Of a stretch of DNA of 64,000 nucleotides, positions 1-7,799 are shown in pieces. A program made the translations under genes and the position numbers. Numbering within the stretch: position 1 is the first letter of the stretch; every line of letters starts with the position of its first letter. The notes under the pieces are model-generated. The model was not told where the DNA came from and did no database searches. It was given only the letters and a program-made list of their open reading frames with translations. Source of the stretch: Paucihalobacter ruber (GTDB lineage Bacteria; Bacteroidota; Bacteroidia; Flavobacteriales; Flavobacteriaceae); the NCBI RefSeq assembly GCF_006494535.1, contig NZ_VHIQ01000003.1, forward strand, positions 62,001-126,000. Direction: 5' to 3'.

Positions 1-1
1 A

Positions 2-292
2 ACCATATGGTTCTTATCGCGTTTCGGCAAAAGACCAATGCATTTATTTGGTGCTTTGGGTGTGTTAATGTTTATAATTGGTTTTGCTTTCGCACTGTTT
101 TTAGGGATTGATAAGCTGTTTTTTAATCCCTTAGGAAGACTTATTACACAACGACCCCAATTTTATCTGTCGCTCGCCACCATGATTATTGGCAGCCAAT
201 TCTTTATTGCAGGATTTTTAGGCGAACTGATACTAAGAACTAAAGATGCCAAAAATCGCTACTTAATCAAAAAGGAATTAAACCTTAATTAA
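2..292 (+). CDS. Glycosyltransferase family 2, C-terminal fragment (5' end outside window)
   Basis: The open frame runs in from the left edge and ends at 292. An internal ATG at 38 exists, but in-frame residues before it (about TIWFLSRFGKRP) continue the protein upstream, so this is a truncated gene and not an 84-residue one. The visible part holds two hydrophobic segments (about 14 residues in, and around the MIIGSQFFIAGFLGELIL stretch), then a basic cytoplasmic tail. This tail with a paired C-terminal membrane anchor is what I know from flavobacterial dolichol-phosphate-mannose-synthase-like GT2 enzymes. The catalytic domain lies outside the window, so the family call is inference from the tail. 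Confidence 0.6.
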   Translation, partial: TIWFLSRFGKRPMHLFGALGVLMFIIGFAFALFLGIDKLFFNPLGRLITQRPQFYLSLATMIIGSQFFIAGFLGELILRTKDAKNRYLIKKELNLN

Positions 293-328
293 TCACTTTT
301 TTTTGCTAAAGTCTTAGCGCTAATTCAT

Positions 329-336
329 TAAATTTG
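329..336 (+). promoter_or_regulatory. Bacteroidota -7 box (TAAATTTG) upstream of the phosphosugar mutase
   Basis: TAAATTTG matches the Bacteroidota primary-sigma consensus TAnnTTTG exactly and lies 20 bp before the ATG at 357. A TTTG at 302-305 could be the -33 element, although the 23-bp gap is at the long end of the accepted range. Confidence 0.5.
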
Positions 337-356
337 ACAATCAAAACCTAATTGAA

Positions 357-2084
357 ATGCTTTATATAGAACCCGACATTTTAGAGAAAGTAAATAATTG
401 GCTTACTCCAACTTTTGATGATGATACCCAAAATAAAATCAAAACACTCATTTCATCCAATCCAACCGAACTTAAAGAAAGTTTTTATAAAAATCTTGAG
501 TTTGGCACCGGCGGTATGCGCGGTATTATGGGTGTTGGCACCAACAGAATAAATAAATACACCTTGGGCAAAAACACACAAGGTTTAAGCAATTACTTGC
601 ATCAAAGTTTTAAAGACGAACCTATAAAAGCAGTCATTGGTTACGATTGCAGACACAATTCAAAAACCCTGGCTAAAGTGGTGGCCGATGTGTTTTCGGC
701 CAATGGCATTACGGTATATTTATTTGAAGATTTAAGAGCAACACCAGAGGTTTCGTTTGCTTTAAAACACCTGCATTGCCATTGCGGTATTGTGTTAACT
801 GCCTCTCATAATCCGCCGGAATACAACGGTTATAAGGTGTATTGGCAGGATGGCGGCCAACTGGTGCCACCACAAGACGAAGACATTATAGAAGTTATAG
901 AAACGGTAGCTTACCCCGACATAAAGTTTGAAGCCAACAATGATTTAATTCACTACATAGGCGAAGACATTGATAATGCTTTTATTGACGGTTCTATTAA
1001 AAATGGCACTTTTGATACTTCAGATAAAGCACGTGAAGACCTTAAAATTGTGTTTACGTCGCTTCATGGCACTTCGGTAACATCAATTCCTGAAACCCTG
1101 AAACGCGCCGGATACACCCAAGTATATCAGGTTGAAGAACAGGCAGAGCCTAATGGCGATTTTCCAACGGTAAAATCGCCTAACCCCGAAGAACCCGAAG
1201 CACTTGAAATGGCTTTAAAATTGGCCAATGAAGTCAATGCCGATATCGTGATTGGCACCGACCCCGATGGCGACCGACTTGGTATTGCCGTGAGAAATTT
1301 AAAAGGAGAAATGGAATTGCTCAACGGCAACCAAACCATGGTATTAATGACAAGCTTTTTACTTGAAAAATGGCAGCAACAAGGAAAAATAAAAGGTAGT
1401 GAATTTATTGCCACCACCATAGTATCAACGCCAATGATGGTAGAAATTGGCAACTATTACAATGTTGAATGTAAAGTAGTTTTAACCGGATTTAAGTGGA
1501 TTGCCAAAATGATTAAAGACTTCCCTGAGCTTAAATTTATTGGTGGTGGAGAAGAAAGCTTTGGCTATATGGTAGGCGATTTTGTAAGAGATAAAGACGC
1601 TACCACTTCTACCCTCTTGGCATGCGAAATTGCAGCACAGGCTAAGTCTAAAGGCAGTAGTTTTTATGAAGCTTTAGTTCAACTCTATGTAAAACACGGC
1701 TTTTATAAAGAAAAACTAATTTCACTCACCAAAAAAGGTATTGAAGGTGCTCAAGAAATCAATCAAATGATGGTGGATGCACGCAACAATCCGCTTACTG
1801 AAATTGCAGGTGAAAAGGTAGTACGCGTTGAGGACTATAAATTATCGATCGCTAAAAATATTGTAGAAGGCACACAAGAAAACCTGGATATCCCAAAATC
1901 GGATGTGCTGATTTACTACACCGAAAAAGGTAGTAAAATTGCTCTGAGACCTAGTGGTACTGAACCCAAGATTAAATTCTATATGAGTGTGAATACTACA
2001 CTAACCCATAAACATGAATTTGAATCTGCCTCTAAAAAAGTGGATGAGAAGATTGAATCAATTTTAAAGTCTCTTGGATTGTAA
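357..2084 (+). CDS. Phospho-sugar mutase (phosphoglucomutase/phosphomannomutase family)
   Basis: Cytosolic alpha-D-phosphohexomutase that interconverts hexose 1- and 6-phosphates and so feeds nucleotide-sugar synthesis. At 575 residues it has the length of the PgcA/PGM2-like branch. All four active-site loops are present: the phosphoserine loop TASHNPPEYNG with Ser150, the Mg-binding loop DPDGD at 302-306, the sugar-specificity loop GGGEES at 396-401, and the phosphate-binding loop RPSGTEPK from 531. The gene stands alone, with a consensus promoter just upstream and a toxin-antitoxin pair downstream. Glucose versus mannose preference cannot be read from the sequence. The many polysaccharide genes in this window would be a natural consumer of its product (inference). 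Confidence 0.93.
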   Translation: MLYIEPDILEKVNNWLTPTFDDDTQNKIKTLISSNPTELKESFYKNLEFGTGGMRGIMGVGTNRINKYTLGKNTQGLSNYLHQSFKDEPIKAVIGYDCRHNSKTLAKVVADVFSANGITVYLFEDLRATPEVSFALKHLHCHCGIVLTASHNPPEYNGYKVYWQDGGQLVPPQDEDIIEVIETVAYPDIKFEANNDLIHYIGEDIDNAFIDGSIKNGTFDTSDKAREDLKIVFTSLHGTSVTSIPETLKRAGYTQVYQVEEQAEPNGDFPTVKSPNPEEPEALEMALKLANEVNADIVIGTDPDGDRLGIAVRNLKGEMELLNGNQTMVLMTSFLLEKWQQQGKIKGSEFIATTIVSTPMMVEIGNYYNVECKVVLTGFKWIAKMIKDFPELKFIGGGEESFGYMVGDFVRDKDATTSTLLACEIAAQAKSKGSSFYEALVQLYVKHGFYKEKLISLTKKGIEGAQEINQMMVDARNNPLTEIAGEKVVRVEDYKLSIAKNIVEGTQENLDIPKSDVLIYYTEKGSKIALRPSGTEPKIKFYMSVNTTLTHKHEFESASKKVDEKIESILKSLGL

Positions 2085-2145
2085 GCGTACCTTATCTGTT
2101 AACTAAAATAGTTTTACTTAAATTTACACCACATTCGTTCATAAA

Positions 2146-2463
2146 ATGAAAGCAAATTCATTAAATAGAGAGACTTTAATTGAAATTCTCAAGCAAAATA
2201 AGACTCAGCTTGAGGAGTTTGGAGTTTTAGAAATTGGTTTGTTTGGGAGTTATGCAACCAGCAATGAAAATGATGACAGTGATGTTGATATTTTAGTAAA
2301 TTTAAACAAGGATAAAAAAACTTTTAGAAATTTCTTATCTCTAAATTATTTTCTTGAGAAGTTAATCGGTAAAAAAGTAGATTTAGTGACAAGACAATCA
2401 TTAAGTCCATACATCGGACCACATATTTTAAATTCTATTGTTTATGTACCCTTCGACAATTGA
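2146..2463 (+). CDS. mntA: MntA-like minimal nucleotidyltransferase antitoxin
   Basis: Small nucleotidyltransferase of the MNT/DNA polymerase beta fold, 105 residues. The diagnostic GSX10DXD motif is complete (Gly34-Ser35, Asp46, Asp48). In characterised HepT-MntA pairs the MNT protein adds AMP to a tyrosine of the HEPN toxin and silences it. Its 3' end overlaps the HEPN gene by 26 bp, so the two are translationally coupled, in the usual antitoxin-first or MNT-HEPN order. A TAAATTTA box at 2119-2126 could be its promoter. The HepT-MntA call comes from both motifs plus adjacency; it was not tested by similarity search. Confidence 0.88.
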   Translation: MKANSLNRETLIEILKQNKTQLEEFGVLEIGLFGSYATSNENDDSDVDILVNLNKDKKTFRNFLSLNYFLEKLIGKKVDLVTRQSLSPYIGPHILNSIVYVPFDN

Positions 2464-2782
2464 ATTTTTGAAACATATACAATCAGAATGCCATTATCTT
2501 ATAAAAGAATATCATACAAGTTCTTTTGAGGAATTTAAAAATAATGAAAGACTTACTAAAGCTATTTGTAGAAGTCTTGAAATTATTGGAGAAGCAGCCA
2601 ATAAAGTTGATCTGGATCTTAAAAATCAGCATAGTGAAATTCCTTGGAGGGAAATTAGCGATTTAAGAAATCGTATCATTCATCATTATTTCGGAATTGA
2701 TTACGAAATCATATGGGATGTTGTTGAAAACGAAATTCCAATTTTATCAAAACAAGTTGAACATATCATCAATAACAACTAA
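2438..2782 (+). CDS. hepT: HepT-like HEPN toxin (DUF86 family)
   Basis: HEPN-domain protein of 114 residues, predicted to be an RNase toxin paired with the upstream MNT antitoxin. The RX4HXY catalytic motif is intact (Arg77, His82, Tyr84, within RNRIIHHY); in studied systems the tyrosine is the residue that the MNT partner AMPylates. The start overlaps mntA by 26 bp; a second in-frame ATG two codons later is equally possible. The sequence is uniformly AT-rich and the intact motif argues for an active toxin. These pairs move often between genomes, but no repeat or integration scar is visible here. Confidence 0.88.
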   Translation: MFMYPSTIEFLKHIQSECHYLIKEYHTSSFEEFKNNERLTKAICRSLEIIGEAANKVDLDLKNQHSEIPWREISDLRNRIIHHYFGIDYEIIWDVVENEIPILSKQVEHIINNN

Positions 2783-2830
2783 CAACTGCTTAAAAGCATT
2801 AGAAATATTCAGGAAAAATTACTCTAATAA

Positions 2831-4657
2831 ATGAACTACTTTAAACAAATTCTTCATTTTGCCATTCCTTACAAGCGTTATGCCTATCTAAATATTCTGT
2901 TTAATATTTTTTATGCGCTTTTTAGCGCTTTGGCTTTTGTAGCATTTATACCAATGCTGGATGTTTTGTTCAATGAAGAAAAACAAGCCGTAGCAGAAAA
3001 GCCGGTTTATTCGGGTATTACAAAACTTGCGTCCTTTATTGAAGATACCTTATCCTATTACATCCATTCGCTAGCCGAAACCAATAAAATGAATGCCTTA
3101 CTGTTGGCTATTGGTTTAATTATTTCGCTGTTTTTACTGAAAAACATCTCAAATTACCTCGCGATGTTTTTTATTACCTTTTTACGAAATGGTGTTTTAA
3201 AAGACTTGCGGAACGCCCTTTACCACAAGTTGGTTGAATTGCCACTGGCATTTTTTTCAGAAAAGCGAAAAGGTGATTCTATTGCGAGAATCTCCAATGA
3301 TGTGCAGGAAATTCAAGTGTCTTTTCTATCTATTTTAGAACTGATCATACGCGAACCCCTAACCATTATCTTTACCATTATTTTAATGTTTAAGATAAGT
3401 ACAGAACTCACTTTTTTTGTGTTTATCTTCTTGCCAATTTCAGGATTTATTATTTCAAGAATAGGCAAAAGCCTGAAGAAAAAATCAGACCGAGTTCAAA
3501 AGGAACAAGGGGAATTTTTATCTATTGTTGAGGAAACATTGGGCGGATTAAAAGTCATTAAAGGCTTTACAGCCGAAGGTGTTTTTCAGCGTAAGTTTGA
3601 AGAATCCACCAACCGTTTTTATAAATTTTCAAATACTTTATTAAATAGGCAGAACTTAGCCTCACCAACCAGTGAATTTCTGGGTATTGTGGTTATTGCC
3701 ATCATATTGTGGTTTGGCGGTAAAATGGTCTTAGTCGATGATGTTTTAAAAGGTAGTGAGTTTTTGGCTTATTTAGGCTTAGCATACAACATTTTAACAC
3801 CTGCAAAAGCCATTAGTAAAGCCAGCTATAGCGTTAAAAAAGGTAATGCAGCCGCAGAGCGCGTTCTGGAAATATTGAACACCAAATCACCTTTGGAAGA
3901 TCAACCAAATGCCAAAATTAAAACAGATTTTAAAGACAATTTAAGCATCAACCGGGTGTCTTTTAAATACGAAGATGATCTGGTGCTTAAAAACTTCAAT
4001 TTAACGGTACCAAAAGGAAAGAGCATTGCATTAGTAGGCCAATCTGGAAGCGGAAAAAGCACCATTGCCAATTTAGTTACCCGATTTTACGATGTCAACC
4101 AAGGCGATATTACTATTGATGGCGAAGATATTAGAAACCTTACCAAACAGTCGCTTAGAAGTTTAATGGGATTAGTTACCCAAGACTCCATCCTATTTAA
4201 CGACACCATTAAAAACAACTTATTAATTGGTAAAGAAAGTGCCGGTGATGAAGAAATTATCGACGCGCTTAAGATTGCCAACGCATGGGAGTTTGTTGAA
4301 CAATTACCCAATGGCATTAATACCAACATTGGCGATTCGGGAAATAAGCTTTCGGGCGGACAAAAACAGCGTTTGAGTATAGCCAGGGCAGTGCTTAAAA
4401 ATCCGCCAATCATGATTCTCGACGAAGCCACATCGGCCTTAGATACCGAGAGTGAGCGACTGGTGCAAAACGCTCTGGAAAATATGATGAAAAACCGCAC
4501 TTCTATCGTCATTGCGCACCGACTTTCAACCATTCAAAATGCCGACGAAATAGTAGTGATGCACAAAGGTGAAATTGCCGAACAAGGCACACACGCCGAA
4601 CTTCTCGCTAAAAACGGTGTCTATAAAAAACTGGTGGACATGCAAAGTTTCGATTAA
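2831..4657 (+). CDS. ABC exporter, MsbA/lipid A exporter-like (fused membrane and ATPase domains)
   Basis: Half-transporter of 608 residues. The N-terminal half (about 1-340) is a type IV exporter membrane domain with hydrophobic segments near 15-45, 88-115, 165-205 and 275-300. The C-terminal half is the nucleotide-binding domain: Walker A GQSGSGKST at 403-411, signature LSGGQ at 507-511, Walker B ILDEAT and an H-loop IAHR. It should work as a homodimer in the inner membrane, flipping lipid A core or another amphipathic substrate. Flavobacteria have several such paralogs, so the substrate is inference. The gene follows the HEPN gene by 48 bp and ends at a good hairpin terminator. Confidence 0.88.
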   Translation: MNYFKQILHFAIPYKRYAYLNILFNIFYALFSALAFVAFIPMLDVLFNEEKQAVAEKPVYSGITKLASFIEDTLSYYIHSLAETNKMNALLLAIGLIISLFLLKNISNYLAMFFITFLRNGVLKDLRNALYHKLVELPLAFFSEKRKGDSIARISNDVQEIQVSFLSILELIIREPLTIIFTIILMFKISTELTFFVFIFLPISGFIISRIGKSLKKKSDRVQKEQGEFLSIVEETLGGLKVIKGFTAEGVFQRKFEESTNRFYKFSNTLLNRQNLASPTSEFLGIVVIAIILWFGGKMVLVDDVLKGSEFLAYLGLAYNILTPAKAISKASYSVKKGNAAAERVLEILNTKSPLEDQPNAKIKTDFKDNLSINRVSFKYEDDLVLKNFNLTVPKGKSIALVGQSGSGKSTIANLVTRFYDVNQGDITIDGEDIRNLTKQSLRSLMGLVTQDSILFNDTIKNNLLIGKESAGDEEIIDALKIANAWEFVEQLPNGINTNIGDSGNKLSGGQKQRLSIARAVLKNPPIMILDEATSALDTESERLVQNALENMMKNRTSIVIAHRLSTIQNADEIVVMHKGEIAEQGTHAELLAKNGVYKKLVDMQSFD

Positions 4658-4662
4658 CGCAA

Positions 4663-4691
4663 AAAAGGATAACCATGATGGCTATCCTTTT
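4663..4691 (+). terminator. Intrinsic terminator after the MsbA-like exporter
   Basis: Near-perfect hairpin: AAAAGGATAACCAT pairs with ATGGCTATCCTTTT with almost no loop and one mismatch, followed by a short T-rich stretch. It begins 5 bp after the exporter stop codon. Confidence 0.75.
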
Positions 4692-4785
4692 CGCTTCTAC
4701 TACCAGATTTGGGGACACTGGTAATATTAGTTAGGTTAAGACGATGTAAACATATAACATAATTTATTATAAAACAAGAAAAAAA

Positions 4786-4818
4786 TGCATTTTATCGGTA
4801 TTATATTGCATTTCATCG
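4786..4818. promoter_or_regulatory. Two direct copies of TGCATTTYATCG, 21 bp apart, upstream of the sigma factor
   Basis: TGCATTTTATCG at 4786-4797 is repeated as TGCATTTCATCG at 4807-4818, with one mismatch in 12. The 21-bp period is two helical turns, which would place two protein subunits on the same DNA face. The pair lies about 110 bp before the sigma-factor start, in a gap otherwise without features. A regulator site is inference; the regulator is unknown. Confidence 0.35.
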
Positions 4819-4925
4819 ATGATATTAATACTTAGTTACTGTTTATCAGCATTTTAAAAAATATAATAATTTTGATTAAACTTTTCCTACCTTTCAATGT
4901 CTAATATCTGTAATACAAAGAAAAC

Positions 4926-5468
4926 GTGATTGACGAAGTTGAATTAATCAACTCATTAAAAACCGAAGCCACGCGCGAAAAGGCCTACCGCTTGTTGGTT
5001 AGTACCTACAAAGAACGTTTGTATTGGCATATTAGAAAAATAGTCATAACACACGACGACGCAGACGACGTACTTCAAAACACATTCATTAAAATTTTTA
5101 GAAACATCAATAATTTTAAAGGCGAAAGCAAATTGTTCTCCTGGATGTATCGAATAGCCACTAACGAAGCCATTTCGCATTTAAATCACAACGCCAAAAT
5201 ACTTCAGTTAAATTCAGAGGAATTGATCAGTCAAAAAGTTAATAACTTAAAATCTGATGTCTATTTTGAAGGAGATGCCATTCAACTCAAACTACAACAA
5301 GCCATCGCCACTTTACCTCACAAGCAGCAGTTGGTATTTAATATGAAGTATTTTGAAGACATCACCTATAAAGATATGGCCGAAATATTAGAAACCTCCG
5401 AAGGAGCCTTGAAAACATCATACCATTTGGCCAAACAAAAAATTGAAAAGTTTTTAATAGACAATTAA
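4926..5468 (+). CDS. ECF-type RNA polymerase sigma factor
   Basis: Sigma-70 family protein of 180 residues with only regions 2 and 4. Region 2 (about 24-90) contains the polymerase-binding DADDVLQNTFIKIF segment and a -10 recognition part ending in FSWMYRIATNEAI. Region 4 (about 120-175) has the helix-turn-helix YKDMAEILETSEGALKTSYHLAK. The start codon is GTG; no ATG is available near the conserved N-terminus. Two small genes follow closely, one with a single membrane segment and one periplasmic, which fits a stress-sigma operon with its own controlling proteins. The trigger is unknown. Confidence 0.9.
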   Translation: MIDEVELINSLKTEATREKAYRLLVSTYKERLYWHIRKIVITHDDADDVLQNTFIKIFRNINNFKGESKLFSWMYRIATNEAISHLNHNAKILQLNSEELISQKVNNLKSDVYFEGDAIQLKLQQAIATLPHKQQLVFNMKYFEDITYKDMAEILETSEGALKTSYHLAKQKIEKFLIDN

Positions 5469-5500
5469 ACTATTTCATTTAAAATGAGTCTTAATAACAA

Positions 5501-6007
5501 ATGAAAAAACAACAATTACATAAAAATCATCACAGCGGGTTTAAAACTCCGGAAAACTACTTCGTGAGTTTTGAAGATAAATTGTTTGCCAATATTGAAA
5601 CTAATAAACTCTCAAAACAAACGCATGCTTCAGGCTATACAACACCCAACAACTATTTTGAGAGTGTAGAGTCTAAAGTTGTTTCACAAAGCATCAAAAA
5701 ACAACCCAAAGTAATTTCGATATTTAAAAACCGTTGGACAATATCTTCGGTTGCAGTAGCAGCTTCAGTTACAATCGTATTATTCTTGTTTTTCAATCAA
5801 CCGGATGACTTGAGCTTTAATGATCTTGAAATGGCTGCTATAGAAAATTATATATTAAACTCAGATGTAAGTGCCGGTGAAATTTCTCAATTTCTTAACG
5901 ACGAAGATTTTAATAATTCACTAACCGATCATTCAATTTTAACGGAAGACAATCTTGAAAATTATCTTATCAACAATACAAACTTAGAAGACCTTTTAAT
6001 AGATTAA
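5501..6007 (+). CDS. Single-pass membrane protein next to ECF sigma factor (possible anti-sigma factor)
   Basis: Protein of 168 residues without a family I recognise. The N-terminal cytoplasmic part carries a clear internal repeat: GFKTPENYFVSFEDKL at 13-28 and GYTTPNNYFESVESKV at 45-60. One membrane helix lies at about 79-98 (WTISSVAVAASVTIVLFLFF), followed by an acidic C-terminal domain rich in Asp, Glu and Asn. The order 'sigma factor, then single-pass protein with a cytoplasmic N-terminus' is that of anti-sigma factors, and this is my inference; the zinc HXXXCXXC motif of classical anti-sigma proteins is absent. It sits 32 bp after the sigma gene and 3 bp before the next gene. Confidence 0.6.
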   Translation: MKKQQLHKNHHSGFKTPENYFVSFEDKLFANIETNKLSKQTHASGYTTPNNYFESVESKVVSQSIKKQPKVISIFKNRWTISSVAVAASVTIVLFLFFNQPDDLSFNDLEMAAIENYILNSDVSAGEISQFLNDEDFNNSLTDHSILTEDNLENYLINNTNLEDLLID

Positions 6008-6010
6008 ACA

Positions 6011-6490
6011 ATGAAATATATCATCATAACTTTATTATTATTGCTATTTAGCTTAGATACAACAGCTCAAAACCCGGAAAAATTAGAACGTATCAAAGCC
6101 CTTAAAGTAGCTTTCATAACCGAAAAATTGAGCCTTACCGAAACTGAGGCTCAACAATTTTGGCCCGTTTATAACAAATATGAAGAAGCTACCTTCAAAC
6201 TGCGCAGGGAAAAAAGAGCAGAACGTGCCGATTACGATTTTGCATCGCTCAGCGAAGCCGATGCCAATAATCTGCTCAATTCAATGATGGATACCGAGCG
6301 TGAAAAATTTGAATTGCGTAAACAATTGGTAAACGATTTGAAAAAAGTGCTTCCGGCTACAAAAATATTAAAACTGCAATGGACCGAGGATCAATTTAAC
6401 CGCCGACTCTTAGAAGAAATGAGAAACAGACGTGGTGGAAACACTGGCGGCCAGCAAGAAGGCATTAAGCAAAGAGAACGCCAAAATTAG
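6011..6490 (+). CDS. Small periplasmic protein, Spy/CpxP-like (putative sensor of the ECF module)
   Basis: Protein of 159 residues starting with a signal peptide (MKYIIITLLLLLFSLDTTAQ, cleavage probably after TAQ). The mature part is almost wholly helical and highly charged, with LSLTETEAQQFWPVYNKYEEA near 40-60, a spacing reminiscent of the LTxxQ repeats in Spy/CpxP-type envelope chaperones, and a Gly/Arg/Gln-rich tail. It starts 3 bp after the membrane gene, completing a sigma, membrane protein, periplasmic protein operon. A role in sensing envelope or metal stress fits related modules but is inference. Confidence 0.65.
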   Translation: MKYIIITLLLLLFSLDTTAQNPEKLERIKALKVAFITEKLSLTETEAQQFWPVYNKYEEATFKLRREKRAERADYDFASLSEADANNLLNSMMDTEREKFELRKQLVNDLKKVLPATKILKLQWTEDQFNRRLLEEMRNRRGGNTGGQQEGIKQRERQN

Positions 6491-6694
6491 GATACAATTA
6501 GGCCATTCAGCTCAATGCAATAATTGAAAATTGTGTTTTGATTCATCTAACTTTTAGCCCAATCGAATAGCGTTGATAAGTATGTTCAAAATCAATCTGA
6601 TATTCATAAAAATATTACTAGCACACATGAGTTAATACTTGTGCAACTTGTCTTCAGGGCACTTGGTAAATTCGTGGCTATATTTTAATGACAT

Positions 6695-7738
6695 TTACTT
6701 AAAATTCAACTTTGAAATACCACCTTTGCCTGCTGCAAAAGCCGTGGTATCATCAATAAATCTAACAGTGTAAAAAGAGGCATCAGATAATTGCGTCCAA
6801 TTCAATCCGCTATCAAAACTGTAATCAATACCTTTAAAACCAACAGCTACCATTTGTTGAGCCTCAGAATTTGGCACAAATTGAACACAACTCCTGTAAC
6901 CGGGAGCTGCGTTGTTAGCTATTAACTGCCAGGTTTTGCCACCATCATCTGTAATTATTTTATTGGCTTCGTTAGCATCAGGATTGGTGTAATCGCCGCC
7001 AATGGCCACACCATTCAATTCATCATAAAAATCGAGAGAATAAATACCCGTGGTTTCTAGTCCGCCAATCATTGGGGTTTCAATAACTTTCCAGCTATAA
7101 CCCTTATCTTCCGAATAAAAAACTCTGCTAACCTTTCCACCGGTTGCTACCCAGGTTTTATCTCCAACAATGGCAATATTGGTATTACTGGCTGCAAAAG
7201 CCGCTTCGCCGTCTTTAATTGCAGGTAATTGTTCACAAGGTATTTTTTGCCAGGTATACCCACCGTCTCGAGTAATAATGATACTTAAACAACTATCTGT
7301 TGGATCGCCTATGGCAATACCTTCCAAATCATTCCAAAATGTCATGGCATCGTAAAACGCCTTGGGATGGTCTTCTTTATAGACCACTTGCATTTTGCCA
7401 TCGTCTCCGGTTTTAAAAAGTAGTGCCGGACTGCCAACACTCAACATAAAAAAATCGGTTGAAGTATGTGCAACGGCTCTAAATTCTAATTTCAAGCTGT
7501 CATACGGCTGCTGTGCAATTTGCCATTTTTTATTTACTGTTTGATACATCCCGTATGTACCATCATTAGCGGCAAAAACTAAATTGCCGTCATCTAAAAT
7601 ATCAATAGCTCTGATGCTTAAAGTCGAATCTATTAAAATTGGTTCAATTTCAACCTTTGTAAATGGTTCAAAATTTTTGGCTTTTTTGTTACAGCTGCTA
7701 ATCAATAAACAGGTTATAATAAGTAATAGGAATCTCAT
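6695..7738 (-). CDS. BNR/YCF48-like repeat lipoprotein
   Basis: Protein of 347 residues with a lipoprotein signal peptide ending in LISSC (Cys16 lipidated), so it is probably attached to an outer or inner membrane leaflet. The body is a beta-propeller of BNR/sialidase-like repeats: the Asp-box pattern S-x-D-x-G-x-x-W recurs as TRDGGYTWQKI, SEDKGYSWKVI, TDDGGKTWQLI and SFDSGLNWTQL. It resembles flavobacterial 'oxidoreductase' or photosystem-stability-factor-like proteins whose substrate is not known; there are no obvious catalytic sialidase residues. It is convergent with the sigma operon and divergent from the rRNA methyltransferase gene. Confidence 0.8.
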   Translation of the reverse strand: MRFLLLIITCLLISSCNKKAKNFEPFTKVEIEPILIDSTLSIRAIDILDDGNLVFAANDGTYGMYQTVNKKWQIAQQPYDSLKLEFRAVAHTSTDFFMLSVGSPALLFKTGDDGKMQVVYKEDHPKAFYDAMTFWNDLEGIAIGDPTDSCLSIIITRDGGYTWQKIPCEQLPAIKDGEAAFAASNTNIAIVGDKTWVATGGKVSRVFYSEDKGYSWKVIETPMIGGLETTGIYSLDFYDELNGVAIGGDYTNPDANEANKIITDDGGKTWQLIANNAAPGYRSCVQFVPNSEAQQMVAVGFKGIDYSFDSGLNWTQLSDASFYTVRFIDDTTAFAAGKGGISKLNFK

Positions 7739-7772
7739 TTGTAAAGTTTATTCAAAAATAGCTAATTAAATG

Positions 7773-7780
7773 TACCTTTG
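7773..7780 (+). promoter_or_regulatory. Bacteroidota -7 box (TACCTTTG) that decides the start of the rRNA methyltransferase
   Basis: TACCTTTG matches TAnnTTTG. Transcription should begin a few bases downstream (about 7786), which is after the upstream ATG at 7770 and before the ATG at 7800. This favours 7800 as the true start. Confidence 0.5.
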
Positions 7781-7799
7781 TAGCCTTAATTTTTACTCC

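Noticed and set aside
4087-4533. 148-codon antisense ORF inside the ABC exporter
   Set aside because: Shadow of the conserved ATPase domain on the other strand.
7770-7799. Ten extra N-terminal codons (MYLCSLNFYS) for the rRNA methyltransferase
   Set aside because: They overlap the TACCTTTG promoter box, so they are probably upstream of the transcript start.
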